The notes beneath the pieces were generated by a model, which searched no databases, was not told where the DNA came from, and was given only the letters and a program-made list of their open reading frames with translations. Below, one piece after another: positions 1 to 6,495 of a DNA stretch of 6,621 nucleotides. This DNA is from Myxococcales bacterium (GTDB lineage Bacteria > Myxococcota > Polyangia > Fen-1088), in assembly GCA_003153875.1 (NCBI GenBank), contig PMBY01000262.1:1-6621 (forward strand), in the 5' to 3' direction. The translations under genes were made by a program, and so were the position numbers. Each line of letters begins with the position of its first letter. Position 1 is the first letter of the stretch.

Positions 1-801
1 AAAATCTGCCGGCCCGCGTTCGGCCGCCACAGTCAAGGCAGCGAGCAATCGGCGCAGGTCCACATCCTTTTCGCGCACGTCGTGATGATCCGGCAGCACG
101 AGCCTTTCTGCGCGCTCCACTTCGACCACCACGGCCTCGGGGGAGCCGTTGGCCAGCGCCACCGTCGCGGCTCGCGCGGCTGCGGCCTGGCGATCGGTGA
201 AGTTCACGATGCTTCCTTGCGGAATGCCCTCGATCGCAGTGTGGGGCGCGTCGACAAATGACCCCACCCGTTCCCACAGCCAGTGGTAGCGCCGCGCCTG
301 GCGTCGATCCGGGTTCATCCCCTGTTGAACCACGGTCCACTTGCCGTCGTCGGTCACCACGAACCCGTGCAGGTACAGAGCAAACCCGTCTTGCACCGCT
401 GCGCTGTCCACTTTTGCGACCAAGCGGCTGGCTCGCACCAGGGCCGGCGCGTCGACCGATACGCGCTCGCCAAGCGCGAGGAGTTCCGCCGGTGTGTGGC
501 GCGAGTGGCGACCGCGTCCCCCGCAGACATGCAGACCCAGCTCCCATTCTACCGGGGCCAATCCCCGTTTGAGCGCACCCAGCACGCTGGTCGTGATGCC
601 CGAAGAATGCCAGTCCATCCCCATCACGCAACCGAGCGCCTGAAACCAGAATGGGTTGGCCAGCCGCCGAAGGACCTCATCGCGGCCGTACTCCAGCACC
701 AACGCCTCCACCACCACGCGGCCCAGCCGCGACATGCGGCCCGCCAACCACGACGGCACGTGACCGTGATGAAGGGGCAAGTCGGCCATGCCGGTTTTCA
801 T
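1..801 (-). CDS. DUF763 family protein, N-terminal 267 residues (runs off the left edge)
   Basis: On the minus strand an open frame runs without a stop from ATG at 801 to the window edge, giving 267 residues. It begins MKTGMADLPLHHGHVPSWL, the hallmark opening of DUF763 proteins of bacteria and archaea. The other conserved blocks follow in order: PFWFQALGC (50-58), DWHSSG (63-68), a Gly-rich CGGRGRHSR (93-101), KVDSAAVQDG (130-139), VVQQGMN (157-163), ARRYHWL (169-175) and PHTAI (186-190). The family has no established biochemical function; the invariant His, Asp, Lys and Gln residues look enzyme- or nucleic-acid-like, but that is inference. No signal peptide or membrane segment is visible, so the protein is probably cytoplasmic. 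The start is fixed by family alignment; no strong Shine-Dalgarno precedes it. Full members are usually longer, so roughly a quarter to a third is probably missing beyond the edge. The neighbouring minus-strand lipoprotein gene ends 271 bases upstream, so co-transcription is uncertain. Family assignment is confident; role unknown. Confidence 0.93.
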   Translation of the reverse strand, partial: MKTGMADLPLHHGHVPSWLAGRMSRLGRVVVEALVLEYGRDEVLRRLANPFWFQALGCVMGMDWHSSGITTSVLGALKRGLAPVEWELGLHVCGGRGRHSRHTPAELLALGERVSVDAPALVRASRLVAKVDSAAVQDGFALYLHGFVVTDDGKWTVVQQGMNPDRRQARRYHWLWERVGSFVDAPHTAIEGIPQGSIVNFTDRQAAAARAATVALANGSPEAVVVEVERAERLVLPDHHDVREKDVDLRRLLAALTVAAERGPADF

Positions 802-830
802 GAAAGCAGGCCTATACTACCCTACCCGAG

Positions 831-847
831 GGCACCCGAGGGGTGCC
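831..847. promoter_or_regulatory. Perfect 7-bp inverted repeat (possible operator or leader hairpin)
   Basis: GGCACCC (831-837) and GGGTGCC (841-847) are exact reverse complements separated by GAG. The dyad lies 30-46 bases upstream of the DUF763 start. Next to it a CCCTCGGGT word (minus strand) occurs twice in tandem. There is no T-run on either side, so a terminator is unlikely. An operator or a 5' leader hairpin fits the position, but function is inferred. Confidence 0.4.
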
Positions 848-895
848 AATTTCAGATCGGCCGAGTCCCAAATAGGTCCAAGCGGAGCGCCTTTC

Positions 896-916
896 CATGG
901 AATCGCCGATTCCGTG
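896..916. promoter_or_regulatory. 21-bp dyad, putative regulator-binding site
   Basis: The arms CATGGAATCG (896-905) and CGATTCCGTG (907-916) flank a single central C. Seven inner pairs are perfect, followed by one T/G mismatch and two more pairs. A one-base loop cannot form a stable RNA hairpin, so a dimeric DNA-binding protein site is the better reading. A separate perfect 10-bp palindrome, TTCCATGGAA (893-902), overlaps the left arm. The dyad centre is about 105 bases upstream of the DUF763 ATG. No known regulator consensus is recognised. Confidence 0.4.
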
Positions 917-1072
917 ACACCGGACATGCGCTACGGTTGATCACTCAGAGGCACGAGGCGAGTCAGCGCAAGTCGAGATCCTTCAGCACTTTCGCTGCAG
1001 TTGCGCGGAAGAAACGCGAAGTTGTTCTGGCGCGCCGCTGCGTCTAGTCCAAGCGTCTTCTCCTACAGAATA

Positions 1073-2233
1073 CTAGCTCTCAATAATCTGCTGTTCGGGC
1101 CCAGCGCTTGGCGGCAGCACAATGGTGAGACAAGTGGTCTGGGCCACCCACCGGAAGACGTTGTACCAGAACTGAGGCACGCCGTAGGAAGTCATCGGGG
1201 TATAACCAACACACTGTGCATATTTGACGGCATCGTCATACTGCGGATCCGGCGTCAAACCCCATTGACTGGTGTAGGTCACCCACTCGTCGCCCCAGGC
1301 GAAGATTCGGCCCTCTCCAACGATTTTCGCCACGCCGGCGATGTTGGACTGAGCACCGGTATCGACGTTGTTCGTTGCCACGATTTGGCAGTCCGAACCC
1401 GGGCATTTGATCGACCGCCCCATGAAGACGCCAACCTTGTTCAGATTCTTCGTGATGGCGGGCACCGCATTGCTCCAGTTGCTGAATGGAATCGAGCCGT
1501 AGGCGCAATAGCAGAGCTGGCCCCAGTTGGGGGTGGTGGGACAGTCGTTGCTGGTGAAAGTATTGTCCCCGTCGTACGTGATGCCGAATGGTGCAAGCAG
1601 CTGATTGAGCGGCTGGATCTCGATCGCGTTATCACTGAAATAGCCTGACATCGCGATAATCGCACCGCCCCTGTTGTTCACCCAGTCGAACAACGCCGCG
1701 GCGTCGGCAGCGCTGTACGTCCACAGTCCGTTGGGGTCGTATGGGTTGGTGTAAAGAGCTTGCAAGATGATAACGTCGTATTTGCTGAGATCCAAGTCCG
1801 TAATGTGCGTGAACGTCTGTAGCATCTGCATGGTGGCCGTGCCCTTGGTGTTGCTGTTCATGAACGCCTGGAACGCATCGGTGTTGTCGGTCGTGCCGCT
1901 GTTTGCGCCATACTTCGCCGGCTGCCCTATCGACAGAATGCGCACCGGCTGGCAGCGAGTGCAGCTACCAGCATCGTCACATTGAAACCCCGTGAGATCA
2001 GGGAACGAATCCAGGCTGCCTGCGTCGGAACCGCTGACCACCACCGAAGCATCGAGGTTGCTGATGATGGTGAGGCGGCCTCCTGCGCCGCCGTCACTAC
2101 CAGCGCCGCCGGCATTTCCCCCTCCACCGCCCGGAGAGCCGCCGCCGGGCGTTGCTTGCACCGTGGCTCCGGCGCAGGCCAGCGAGAAGGGGAATGCGAG
2201 GAAGCCAATCAGGAGGATTCGATGGGATTTCAC
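1073..2233 (-). CDS. Lipoprotein with Gly-rich linker and glutamine amidotransferase/ThuA-like domain
   Basis: The frame ends at TAG 1075-1073. I chose GTG 2233 as start: an AAGGCGG Shine-Dalgarno-like motif lies 10 bases upstream, and the product begins with a compact lipoprotein signal (K2, R5, hydrophobic 6-19, SLAC with Cys20). The frame stays open upstream to ATG 2287 and ATG 2425, but those starts would bury the signal. After Cys20 comes a Gly-rich linker (about 30-52), typical of myxobacterial surface proteins, then a Cys cluster (85, 91, 94). The globular part (about 97-386) has alternating hydrophobic strands: VRILSIG (97-103), YDVIILQ (152-158), GGAIIAMSGY (189-198) and GRIFAWGDEW (308-317). 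This pattern resembles class I glutamine amidotransferase-like or ThuA-like domains. At the position of the usual nucleophile there is Ser196-Gly rather than a Cys elbow, so classical amidotransferase activity is unlikely. Expected location is a membrane leaflet facing the periplasm or the cell surface. The specific function is not recognised; the fold is inferred. Confidence 0.85.
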   Translation of the reverse strand: MKSHRILLIGFLAFPFSLACAGATVQATPGGGSPGGGGGNAGGAGSDGGAGGRLTIISNLDASVVVSGSDAGSLDSFPDLTGFQCDDAGSCTRCQPVRILSIGQPAKYGANSGTTDNTDAFQAFMNSNTKGTATMQMLQTFTHITDLDLSKYDVIILQALYTNPYDPNGLWTYSAADAAALFDWVNNRGGAIIAMSGYFSDNAIEIQPLNQLLAPFGITYDGDNTFTSNDCPTTPNWGQLCYCAYGSIPFSNWSNAVPAITKNLNKVGVFMGRSIKCPGSDCQIVATNNVDTGAQSNIAGVAKIVGEGRIFAWGDEWVTYTSQWGLTPDPQYDDAVKYAQCVGYTPMTSYGVPQFWYNVFRWVAQTTCLTIVLPPSAGPEQQIIES

Positions 2234-2517
2234 GACAGATGAACCGCCTTGTTTGGATGGAAGGGATAATTCCCACAAAGATACCATAGGCGGTCGAGGC
2301 TGACCCTGGTTCGCCGCACAATCCAGCGTCGCTGGCGACGCGCCAGCATGACGATCGCACCGAACAGCCCGGCGAGCAGCCAGGGACCGAGGGTCTTGGC
2401 CGAGACCCAGCCGCCTACCGCACACCCGCTGCTGTCGTTTTCCGCGTTAGTTTCGCTTCCGGTCCTGGTCGTGCCCTGGTAGTCAAAGAAACAGCTTCGC
2501 CGGTTTCGTTGTCCCAT
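2230..2517 (-). pseudogene. Orphan MYXO-CTERM-like tail (gene remnant or small ORF)
   Basis: This 95-codon minus-strand frame encodes a sorting-tail-like segment at residues 31-65 (about 2427-2323): a Gly-Cys pair, a short spacer, a hydrophobic span (LGPWLLAGLFGAIVMLA) and a basic cluster RRQRR. That is the architecture of MYXO-CTERM, the C-terminal signal that in Myxococcota is thought to be processed at its Cys by myxosortases. Codon third positions across the motif are GC-rich, as in true coding sequence. Several things argue against an intact gene. There is no exported domain or N-terminal signal peptide before the tail. The ATG at 2517 has no Shine-Dalgarno, and an in-frame stop lies just upstream. 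About 30 residues follow the basic cluster, whereas MYXO-CTERM normally ends there, and their codon use looks non-coding. The TGA overlaps the lipoprotein GTG as GTGA, the geometry of translational coupling. I favour a decayed 3' end of a lost surface-protein gene; a small expressed membrane peptide is the alternative. Confidence 0.4.
2244..2250 (-). promoter_or_regulatory. Shine-Dalgarno-like site of the minus-strand lipoprotein gene
   Basis: AAGGCGG on the minus strand lies 10 bases before GTG 2233. It is close to the anti-16S complement, though the spacing is slightly long. It supports GTG 2233 over the two upstream ATG codons, because only this start gives a properly placed lipoprotein signal. 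Confidence 0.5.
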
Positions 2518-2521
2518 TGCT

Positions 2522-2527
2522 GAGGAG
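2522..2527 (+). promoter_or_regulatory. Shine-Dalgarno site of the C25 peptidase gene
   Basis: GAGGAG is followed by five bases and then ATG 2533, near-ideal spacing. This decides the start in favour of ATG 2533 over an in-frame GTG at 2629, which would give a shorter and more conventional 24-residue signal peptide but has only a weak, distant GGGAG upstream. Confidence 0.8.
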
Positions 2528-2532
2528 TAGAC

Positions 2533-5500
2533 ATGTTGGACCTACGGCTCACTGGTCGATCGCGTCCGAGTTTTCCGTCTCACCGAGCCCTGCTGGCCGC
2601 CCTGTCTCGGGAGCAGCCGGTACCCCGAGTGCCCAGAACCCCGCACGTGGTCGCAGCCACGCTCGCTGCTGCAGTCGCAGTCATCGCCGTGGTGGGCTGC
2701 TCGTCGAGCGAGCCTGCACCCAACCTGGTGGTAGCAGAGTCAGCCTTGAACGCGAATCCACAAATCACCAACTTCGTCGTGTACGGCCAGAACAGCGCCA
2801 CTCTGCGCGACCGAACGGTGCTTTCGGGCGGCGACGTGGGCGTGCGAGCAAAGGGCACGGGGCCGTTCCTGGTCAGCGGCTACGAACTTGCACTGGCAGC
2901 CGGTGTTCGGGTCGACACGACCCGCAACCTGATTGCCAATCGGGTTCTGTTGCAGGGTGCAAGAGTGGGGGACGTCCAGACCAACACGCTCACGGTCCAG
3001 AATGGTGGCACGTACGCCAAGAAATACGCATTCCCTTCGGCCATGCCGGCCTTGCCGGCGCTTGCACCGGTGTCCCCGGGGACCGCGCCCTTGGCGGTGA
3101 AAGGATCTGCCACCTTGGTTGCTTCTCCGGGCAGCTACGGCGCTGTCACCATCGGTTATCAGGGCGTACTGCAGTTGAAAGGGGGCGTGTATCAGCTGGC
3201 TTCGCTCCGGCTCGACAATGAAGCACGAATCGAGGCCCTGGCGCCCGTGCAGGTGCGGGTGGCGGGACGGTTTGGCGCGCTCGACCGCGTGTGGATCGGG
3301 GCCGCTACCGGCGTGACCCTGACCGCTGGTGATCTGCGCATCGAGGTTGCCGGCAAGAACGGCAGCAGCGGCTCACTGGCCGATGCGCCAAAGGCGGTGG
3401 CATTCGGCAACGATGCGACCATTCGCGCGGTGACGTTGGTTCCCAACGGGACCTTGCAGGCCGGGCAGCGCACGACGCTGGCAGGTGCCCTTCTCGGGCG
3501 CGACGTCTTCGTGGATACGGATTCAAAGGTCACCTTCGAAAGTGGGGTCGCAGCGCTGCCGTGCGCGCAGCTGTGCGACGACGGCAACCCGTGCACCAAA
3601 GACACCTGCTCGGGGCAAGCTTGCGCTCACGCGCTGGTGGCGGCCGGCACCAGCTGCAGCGACGGCAATGCCTGCAACGGCGCGGAGACCTGCGACGGCG
3701 CGGGCCACTGCCGGGCGGGCACACCGCCCTCTTGCTCGCCACCCGACCAGTGCCATGCGGCCGGGGTCTGCGATCCAGTGACCGGCCTGTGCTCGAATCT
3801 GGCGAAACCAGACGGGACGCCATGCGACGATGGGAACGCGTGCACAACAGGCGACGTCTGCAAGTTGGGCGTATGCGGAGGCACGCCGCAGACCTGCGAC
3901 GACGGGCTGGCATGCACGGCCGATTCCTGCAACCCCGACGGAACCTGCGCCCACGCGATCACGACCGGAAGCTGTGCCATCGATGGCGCGTGCTATGCCG
4001 CCGACGCCACCAGTCCGGCGAACCAGTGCCAGCAATGCGAACCCGGTAGCAGCCAGACCGGATGGACCCCCAAGAGCAATGGGAGCGCATGCGGCGACGG
4101 AAACGGCTGCACCTGTCAGGACGGAATCTGTCGGGGCCGAGCCGGGGACAACAACCTTTGCTGCACGCCCACCACTTGCCAAGCCATGGGGAAAGACTGC
4201 GGCCAGATATCTGATGGCTGCGGCGGGACCTTGTCCTGCGGTTCCTGTACCGCTCCTGCCACCTGCGGCGGCGGCGGGGTCAACAACGTGTGCGGCACCC
4301 ACTTGCCGGATCCCCTCAACGTCAAGCAACCGAACGCCTTTGCCACAAAAGAAGTCCTGTTGGTGTCCGACGTCGACTGGCACGCGGTCTTGCCGCTCGT
4401 GCCAGCGGCGATTTGGCAGGCAACCACTGATGCCGAGTATGCCACCTGCCCGCACGCCTACGGAGGCGCGGGGCACGCGTGCGCGGTCCCGACCCTCATC
4501 TTCCACCAAGAGGCGGGAGCGTCCTGTGCGGAATCGCCTGTGGCGTCGTGCATTTCGTCTGACCTGGATGCGACCGTGAACTTCCTCGGCCGCTACAGTC
4601 CGTCGAAGATTTCCTACGCCGGAACATTGCCGGCGGATGCGACCGCCCTGCTCGCCTCCAAGTTCACGCTAGCGGCCGCTCCACCCGTCACCAGCTACTG
4701 GCGCTCATGGAACACGGTCGTCTACGTCGCGGACAACTATCCGCTCGCCCTGCTCGCCGCAGGGCTGGCGTCGATCGAGAACGCGCCGCTGCTCATCAAG
4801 GGCTTCAACGATGCGGTCGATCTCAGCCGGAAGAACGTCCTGTGCGTTGGCCTCAATGCCAGCGTCTGCGACAGTTCCTTCACGACCGCGCTCGATGTGC
4901 AAAGGCGCATCGTCCAACTCGTGCCGTCGGACAAGCTGCTGCTGACTGCGCCTGCGGACCTCACCACCCCGCCGGCAACGTCGACGTATCCGATCACCTT
5001 CGAGCAGACCCAAGGGACTCTCGGCATTCTCTTCGCCGGCTACTCCCTGGCAGCGCCGTTCTTGGCAGCCGCCAAGCTCGAGGTTCTCCTCCCGTACACT
5101 GACGCCAACCACTCGTATCAGGCGATCGACGCGTTCATTTCGAGCCAGATCGCCTCGATCCCAGTGCCCACCCCGGCGTACCTGACCATCGCGGCCCCGC
5201 CCAATCAGGTCCCGGCGGCACGCGACGACTATTGCGCGCTTGACCGGGTGATCCCGGGTTGCACAGACTACACGTGGACGCAGGTTGACGGTGCCATCTA
5301 CGGCGACCTGGACGGAGACTACTTCCAGGATCTCGCTGTGGGCCGCCTGGGCGGGTTCTCCGTCTCGGATGTCTCAGCCTACATAGCCGGCGACCTGTTT
5401 TACGACCGCCTGCCAGCATCCACTGAGTCCCTCACCCTGCAGGCGTTCAGTCAGTACCCAGGCAACGCGGTCGACACCGCACAGTTCGTCGACCGCGCCT

Positions 5501-6495
5501 TCTCGCTGGCTGGGCTGCACGGGACGAACCTGACCGCCGACGACGGACAGGAGTTCGCGTCCGACTCGTTTTCCGGCAAACGTGTGATCTACTACGTGGG
5601 GCACGGCAACTACTTTGGCGGCCTGAACGGATTCGAAACTTTCAGACTGCGGGAGCAACGGGTCTGGTTCCAGTCATCGGCGGTGGCGACCTTCGGCTGC
5701 TCGACTTGCGCCTACGACAGGATGCTGCCCGAATCGCAGTCACTCCTGTTCTGCGACGATATCATCCGGCGCGGAGCGCTCGCCTATGTGGGAGCGGTCG
5801 ACGACGATGGCTCAAACACCATTGTGACCAGGGACTGGCTGCGCTACCTCGCCAAGGGTGAAGATCTCGGCACGGCCTTCAAGCACGCCTCGAACCAGGC
5901 GATCGCCGATCCCAGCTATGCCTATTCGCCCTACAATACCCTCCTCGGGGATCCCACCTTTGCGCCCAGGTTCGCGGCCGTGGGCGATGTCGATCTCGCG
6001 CATGTCGTGGTCAGCCAGCCCTCGGCGCCGGTCGCGGGTACGGTCACGCGAACCGTGACGGTTGCCCTCGATGCGATCACCACCAAGCGCTACCAGGGCC
6101 GGTACCTCTCCGACGCCGGTTTTGTCTCCATCGCCGGTCCGTCGTTCACCGGTGACTCCATCGAGTCATCGTCGGTGGGCTACCTGAAGTACGGCCCCGA
6201 TGGGAGCCCGCCGTCGGAGATGTTCGACCAAACGCTCAACCTCGGCGTGGCTGTGCCCAACCCCTCGAACGGCGCCTTTCTCGATGTGGCACACGCCGAA
6301 CGCGTGGTGAACAGCCAGGTGGTGGACATGACGGACAGCGTGGTGGCCATGCACACTTTCGACCTCGCCGGCTCCTCGTACTTCTACATCGGCTTCCAAG
6401 AGCTGGGGCCGCCGGGCTTGCCGCTTGTTCCCGCACAGGCGCCCTACACAACCCCGCCGGTCACGCTCACCGTCGTGCTCCGGTTCTTGCAATAG
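2533..6495 (+). CDS. Multidomain lipoprotein with gingipain-like C25 cysteine peptidase domain
   Basis: The protein has 1320 residues and starts at ATG 2533 behind a strong Shine-Dalgarno. A long N-region is followed by a hydrophobic stretch (about 39-54) and lipobox VVGC with Cys56; Ser at +2 fits export to the outer membrane. Residues about 80-340 are repetitive short strands with many Gly and Val, like beta-helix or bactofilin-like repeats. Residues 344-587 hold 38 cysteines in CDDGNxC-type repeats and a final DGCGGTLSCGSC-type module. Residues about 603-860 include VVYVADNYPLALLAAGLA (729-746), resembling cell-wall-binding repeat 2. The C25 peptidase signature follows: an Asp-rich loop DLDGDYFQD (925-933) leading into AVGRL, YYVGHG with His1024, FGCSTC with Cys1056, and LLGDPT (1137-1142). 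The His-Cys gap of 32 is close to the 33 of gingipain R, so the dyad looks intact. Residues about 1150-1320 are beta-rich and unassigned. No MYXO-CTERM or type IX C-terminal domain is present. Likely role: surface proteolysis or adhesion; substrate unknown. Confidence 0.93.
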   Translation: MLDLRLTGRSRPSFPSHRALLAALSREQPVPRVPRTPHVVAATLAAAVAVIAVVGCSSSEPAPNLVVAESALNANPQITNFVVYGQNSATLRDRTVLSGGDVGVRAKGTGPFLVSGYELALAAGVRVDTTRNLIANRVLLQGARVGDVQTNTLTVQNGGTYAKKYAFPSAMPALPALAPVSPGTAPLAVKGSATLVASPGSYGAVTIGYQGVLQLKGGVYQLASLRLDNEARIEALAPVQVRVAGRFGALDRVWIGAATGVTLTAGDLRIEVAGKNGSSGSLADAPKAVAFGNDATIRAVTLVPNGTLQAGQRTTLAGALLGRDVFVDTDSKVTFESGVAALPCAQLCDDGNPCTKDTCSGQACAHALVAAGTSCSDGNACNGAETCDGAGHCRAGTPPSCSPPDQCHAAGVCDPVTGLCSNLAKPDGTPCDDGNACTTGDVCKLGVCGGTPQTCDDGLACTADSCNPDGTCAHAITTGSCAIDGACYAADATSPANQCQQCEPGSSQTGWTPKSNGSACGDGNGCTCQDGICRGRAGDNNLCCTPTTCQAMGKDCGQISDGCGGTLSCGSCTAPATCGGGGVNNVCGTHLPDPLNVKQPNAFATKEVLLVSDVDWHAVLPLVPAAIWQATTDAEYATCPHAYGGAGHACAVPTLIFHQEAGASCAESPVASCISSDLDATVNFLGRYSPSKISYAGTLPADATALLASKFTLAAAPPVTSYWRSWNTVVYVADNYPLALLAAGLASIENAPLLIKGFNDAVDLSRKNVLCVGLNASVCDSSFTTALDVQRRIVQLVPSDKLLLTAPADLTTPPATSTYPITFEQTQGTLGILFAGYSLAAPFLAAAKLEVLLPYTDANHSYQAIDAFISSQIASIPVPTPAYLTIAAPPNQVPAARDDYCALDRVIPGCTDYTWTQVDGAIYGDLDGDYFQDLAVGRLGGFSVSDVSAYIAGDLFYDRLPASTESLTLQAFSQYPGNAVDTAQFVDRAFSLAGLHGTNLTADDGQEFASDSFSGKRVIYYVGHGNYFGGLNGFETFRLREQRVWFQSSAVATFGCSTCAYDRMLPESQSLLFCDDIIRRGALAYVGAVDDDGSNTIVTRDWLRYLAKGEDLGTAFKHASNQAIADPSYAYSPYNTLLGDPTFAPRFAAVGDVDLAHVVVSQPSAPVAGTVTRTVTVALDAITTKRYQGRYLSDAGFVSIAGPSFTGDSIESSSVGYLKYGPDGSPPSEMFDQTLNLGVAVPNPSNGAFLDVAHAERVVNSQVVDMTDSVVAMHTFDLAGSSYFYIGFQELGPPGLPLVPAQAPYTTPPVTLTVVLRFLQ
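3562..4293 (+). repeat. Cysteine-rich repeat block inside the C25 peptidase gene
   Basis: This stretch encodes residues 344-587 with 38 cysteines, an even number that would allow 19 disulfides. Units of the form C-(D/S/G)-D-G-(N/L)-x-C start at residues 348, 375, 431, 455 and 520 (bases 3574, 3655, 3823, 3895 and 4090), each followed by further Cys at short spacings. They resemble the Dictyostelium-type Cys-rich repeats common in myxobacterial surface proteins. The last part (about 545-587) is a different module, with CGQISDGCGG and CGGGGVNNVCG. The units are divergent at the DNA level, so the block is old rather than a recent tandem expansion. It probably acts as a rigid stalk between the membrane anchor and the peptidase. 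Confidence 0.75.

Larger units (their letters stand above)
802..1072. other. Intergenic region between the lipoprotein gene end and the DUF763 gene start
   Basis: These 271 bases carry no convincing coding sequence. Read on the minus strand they lie after the lipoprotein stop and before the DUF763 ATG, so they should contain the DUF763 promoter. A TAGTAT hexamer close to the start resembles a -10 box, but no -35 element sits at a suitable distance, so no promoter is called. No hairpin followed by a T-run is seen downstream of the lipoprotein gene. Two clear dyads (831-847 and 896-916) are listed separately. Confidence 0.6.

Noticed and set aside
831..856. Sigma-54 type promoter (TTGGCACCC on the minus strand)
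   Set aside because: The -24-like GG is present, but no GC pair falls at the required -12 spacing.
996..1022. Intrinsic terminator of the minus-strand lipoprotein gene
   Set aside because: Only 4-bp CGCG and CAGC stems with long loops are found, and there is no T-run after them on the minus strand.
283..1047. Plus-strand open frame of 254 codons across the left part of the window
   Set aside because: It lies opposite the DUF763 gene and the gap. Its product is rich in Arg, His and Pro with no recognisable motif, while the minus strand matches a known family throughout.
2234..2425. N-terminal extension of the minus-strand lipoprotein to ATG 2425 or 2287
   Set aside because: Both would place 18 to 64 extra residues before the lipoprotein signal, and neither has a better ribosome site than GTG 2233.
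2629..2631. GTG as the real start of the C25 gene
   Set aside because: It would give a neat signal peptide, but its ribosome site is weak and 15 bases away, while ATG 2533 has GAGGAG at ideal spacing. It remains the second choice.
3523..4509. Minus-strand open frame of 328 codons
   Set aside because: It is antisense to the Cys-rich block of the C25 gene. The product is low-complexity Ala, Gly and Arg, as expected from reading GC-rich coding DNA backwards.
3830..4579. Plus-strand open frame of 249 codons in another frame of the C25 gene
   Set aside because: Its product is a Pro, Ala, Arg and Thr mixture without motifs, and the overlapping frame has clear domains.
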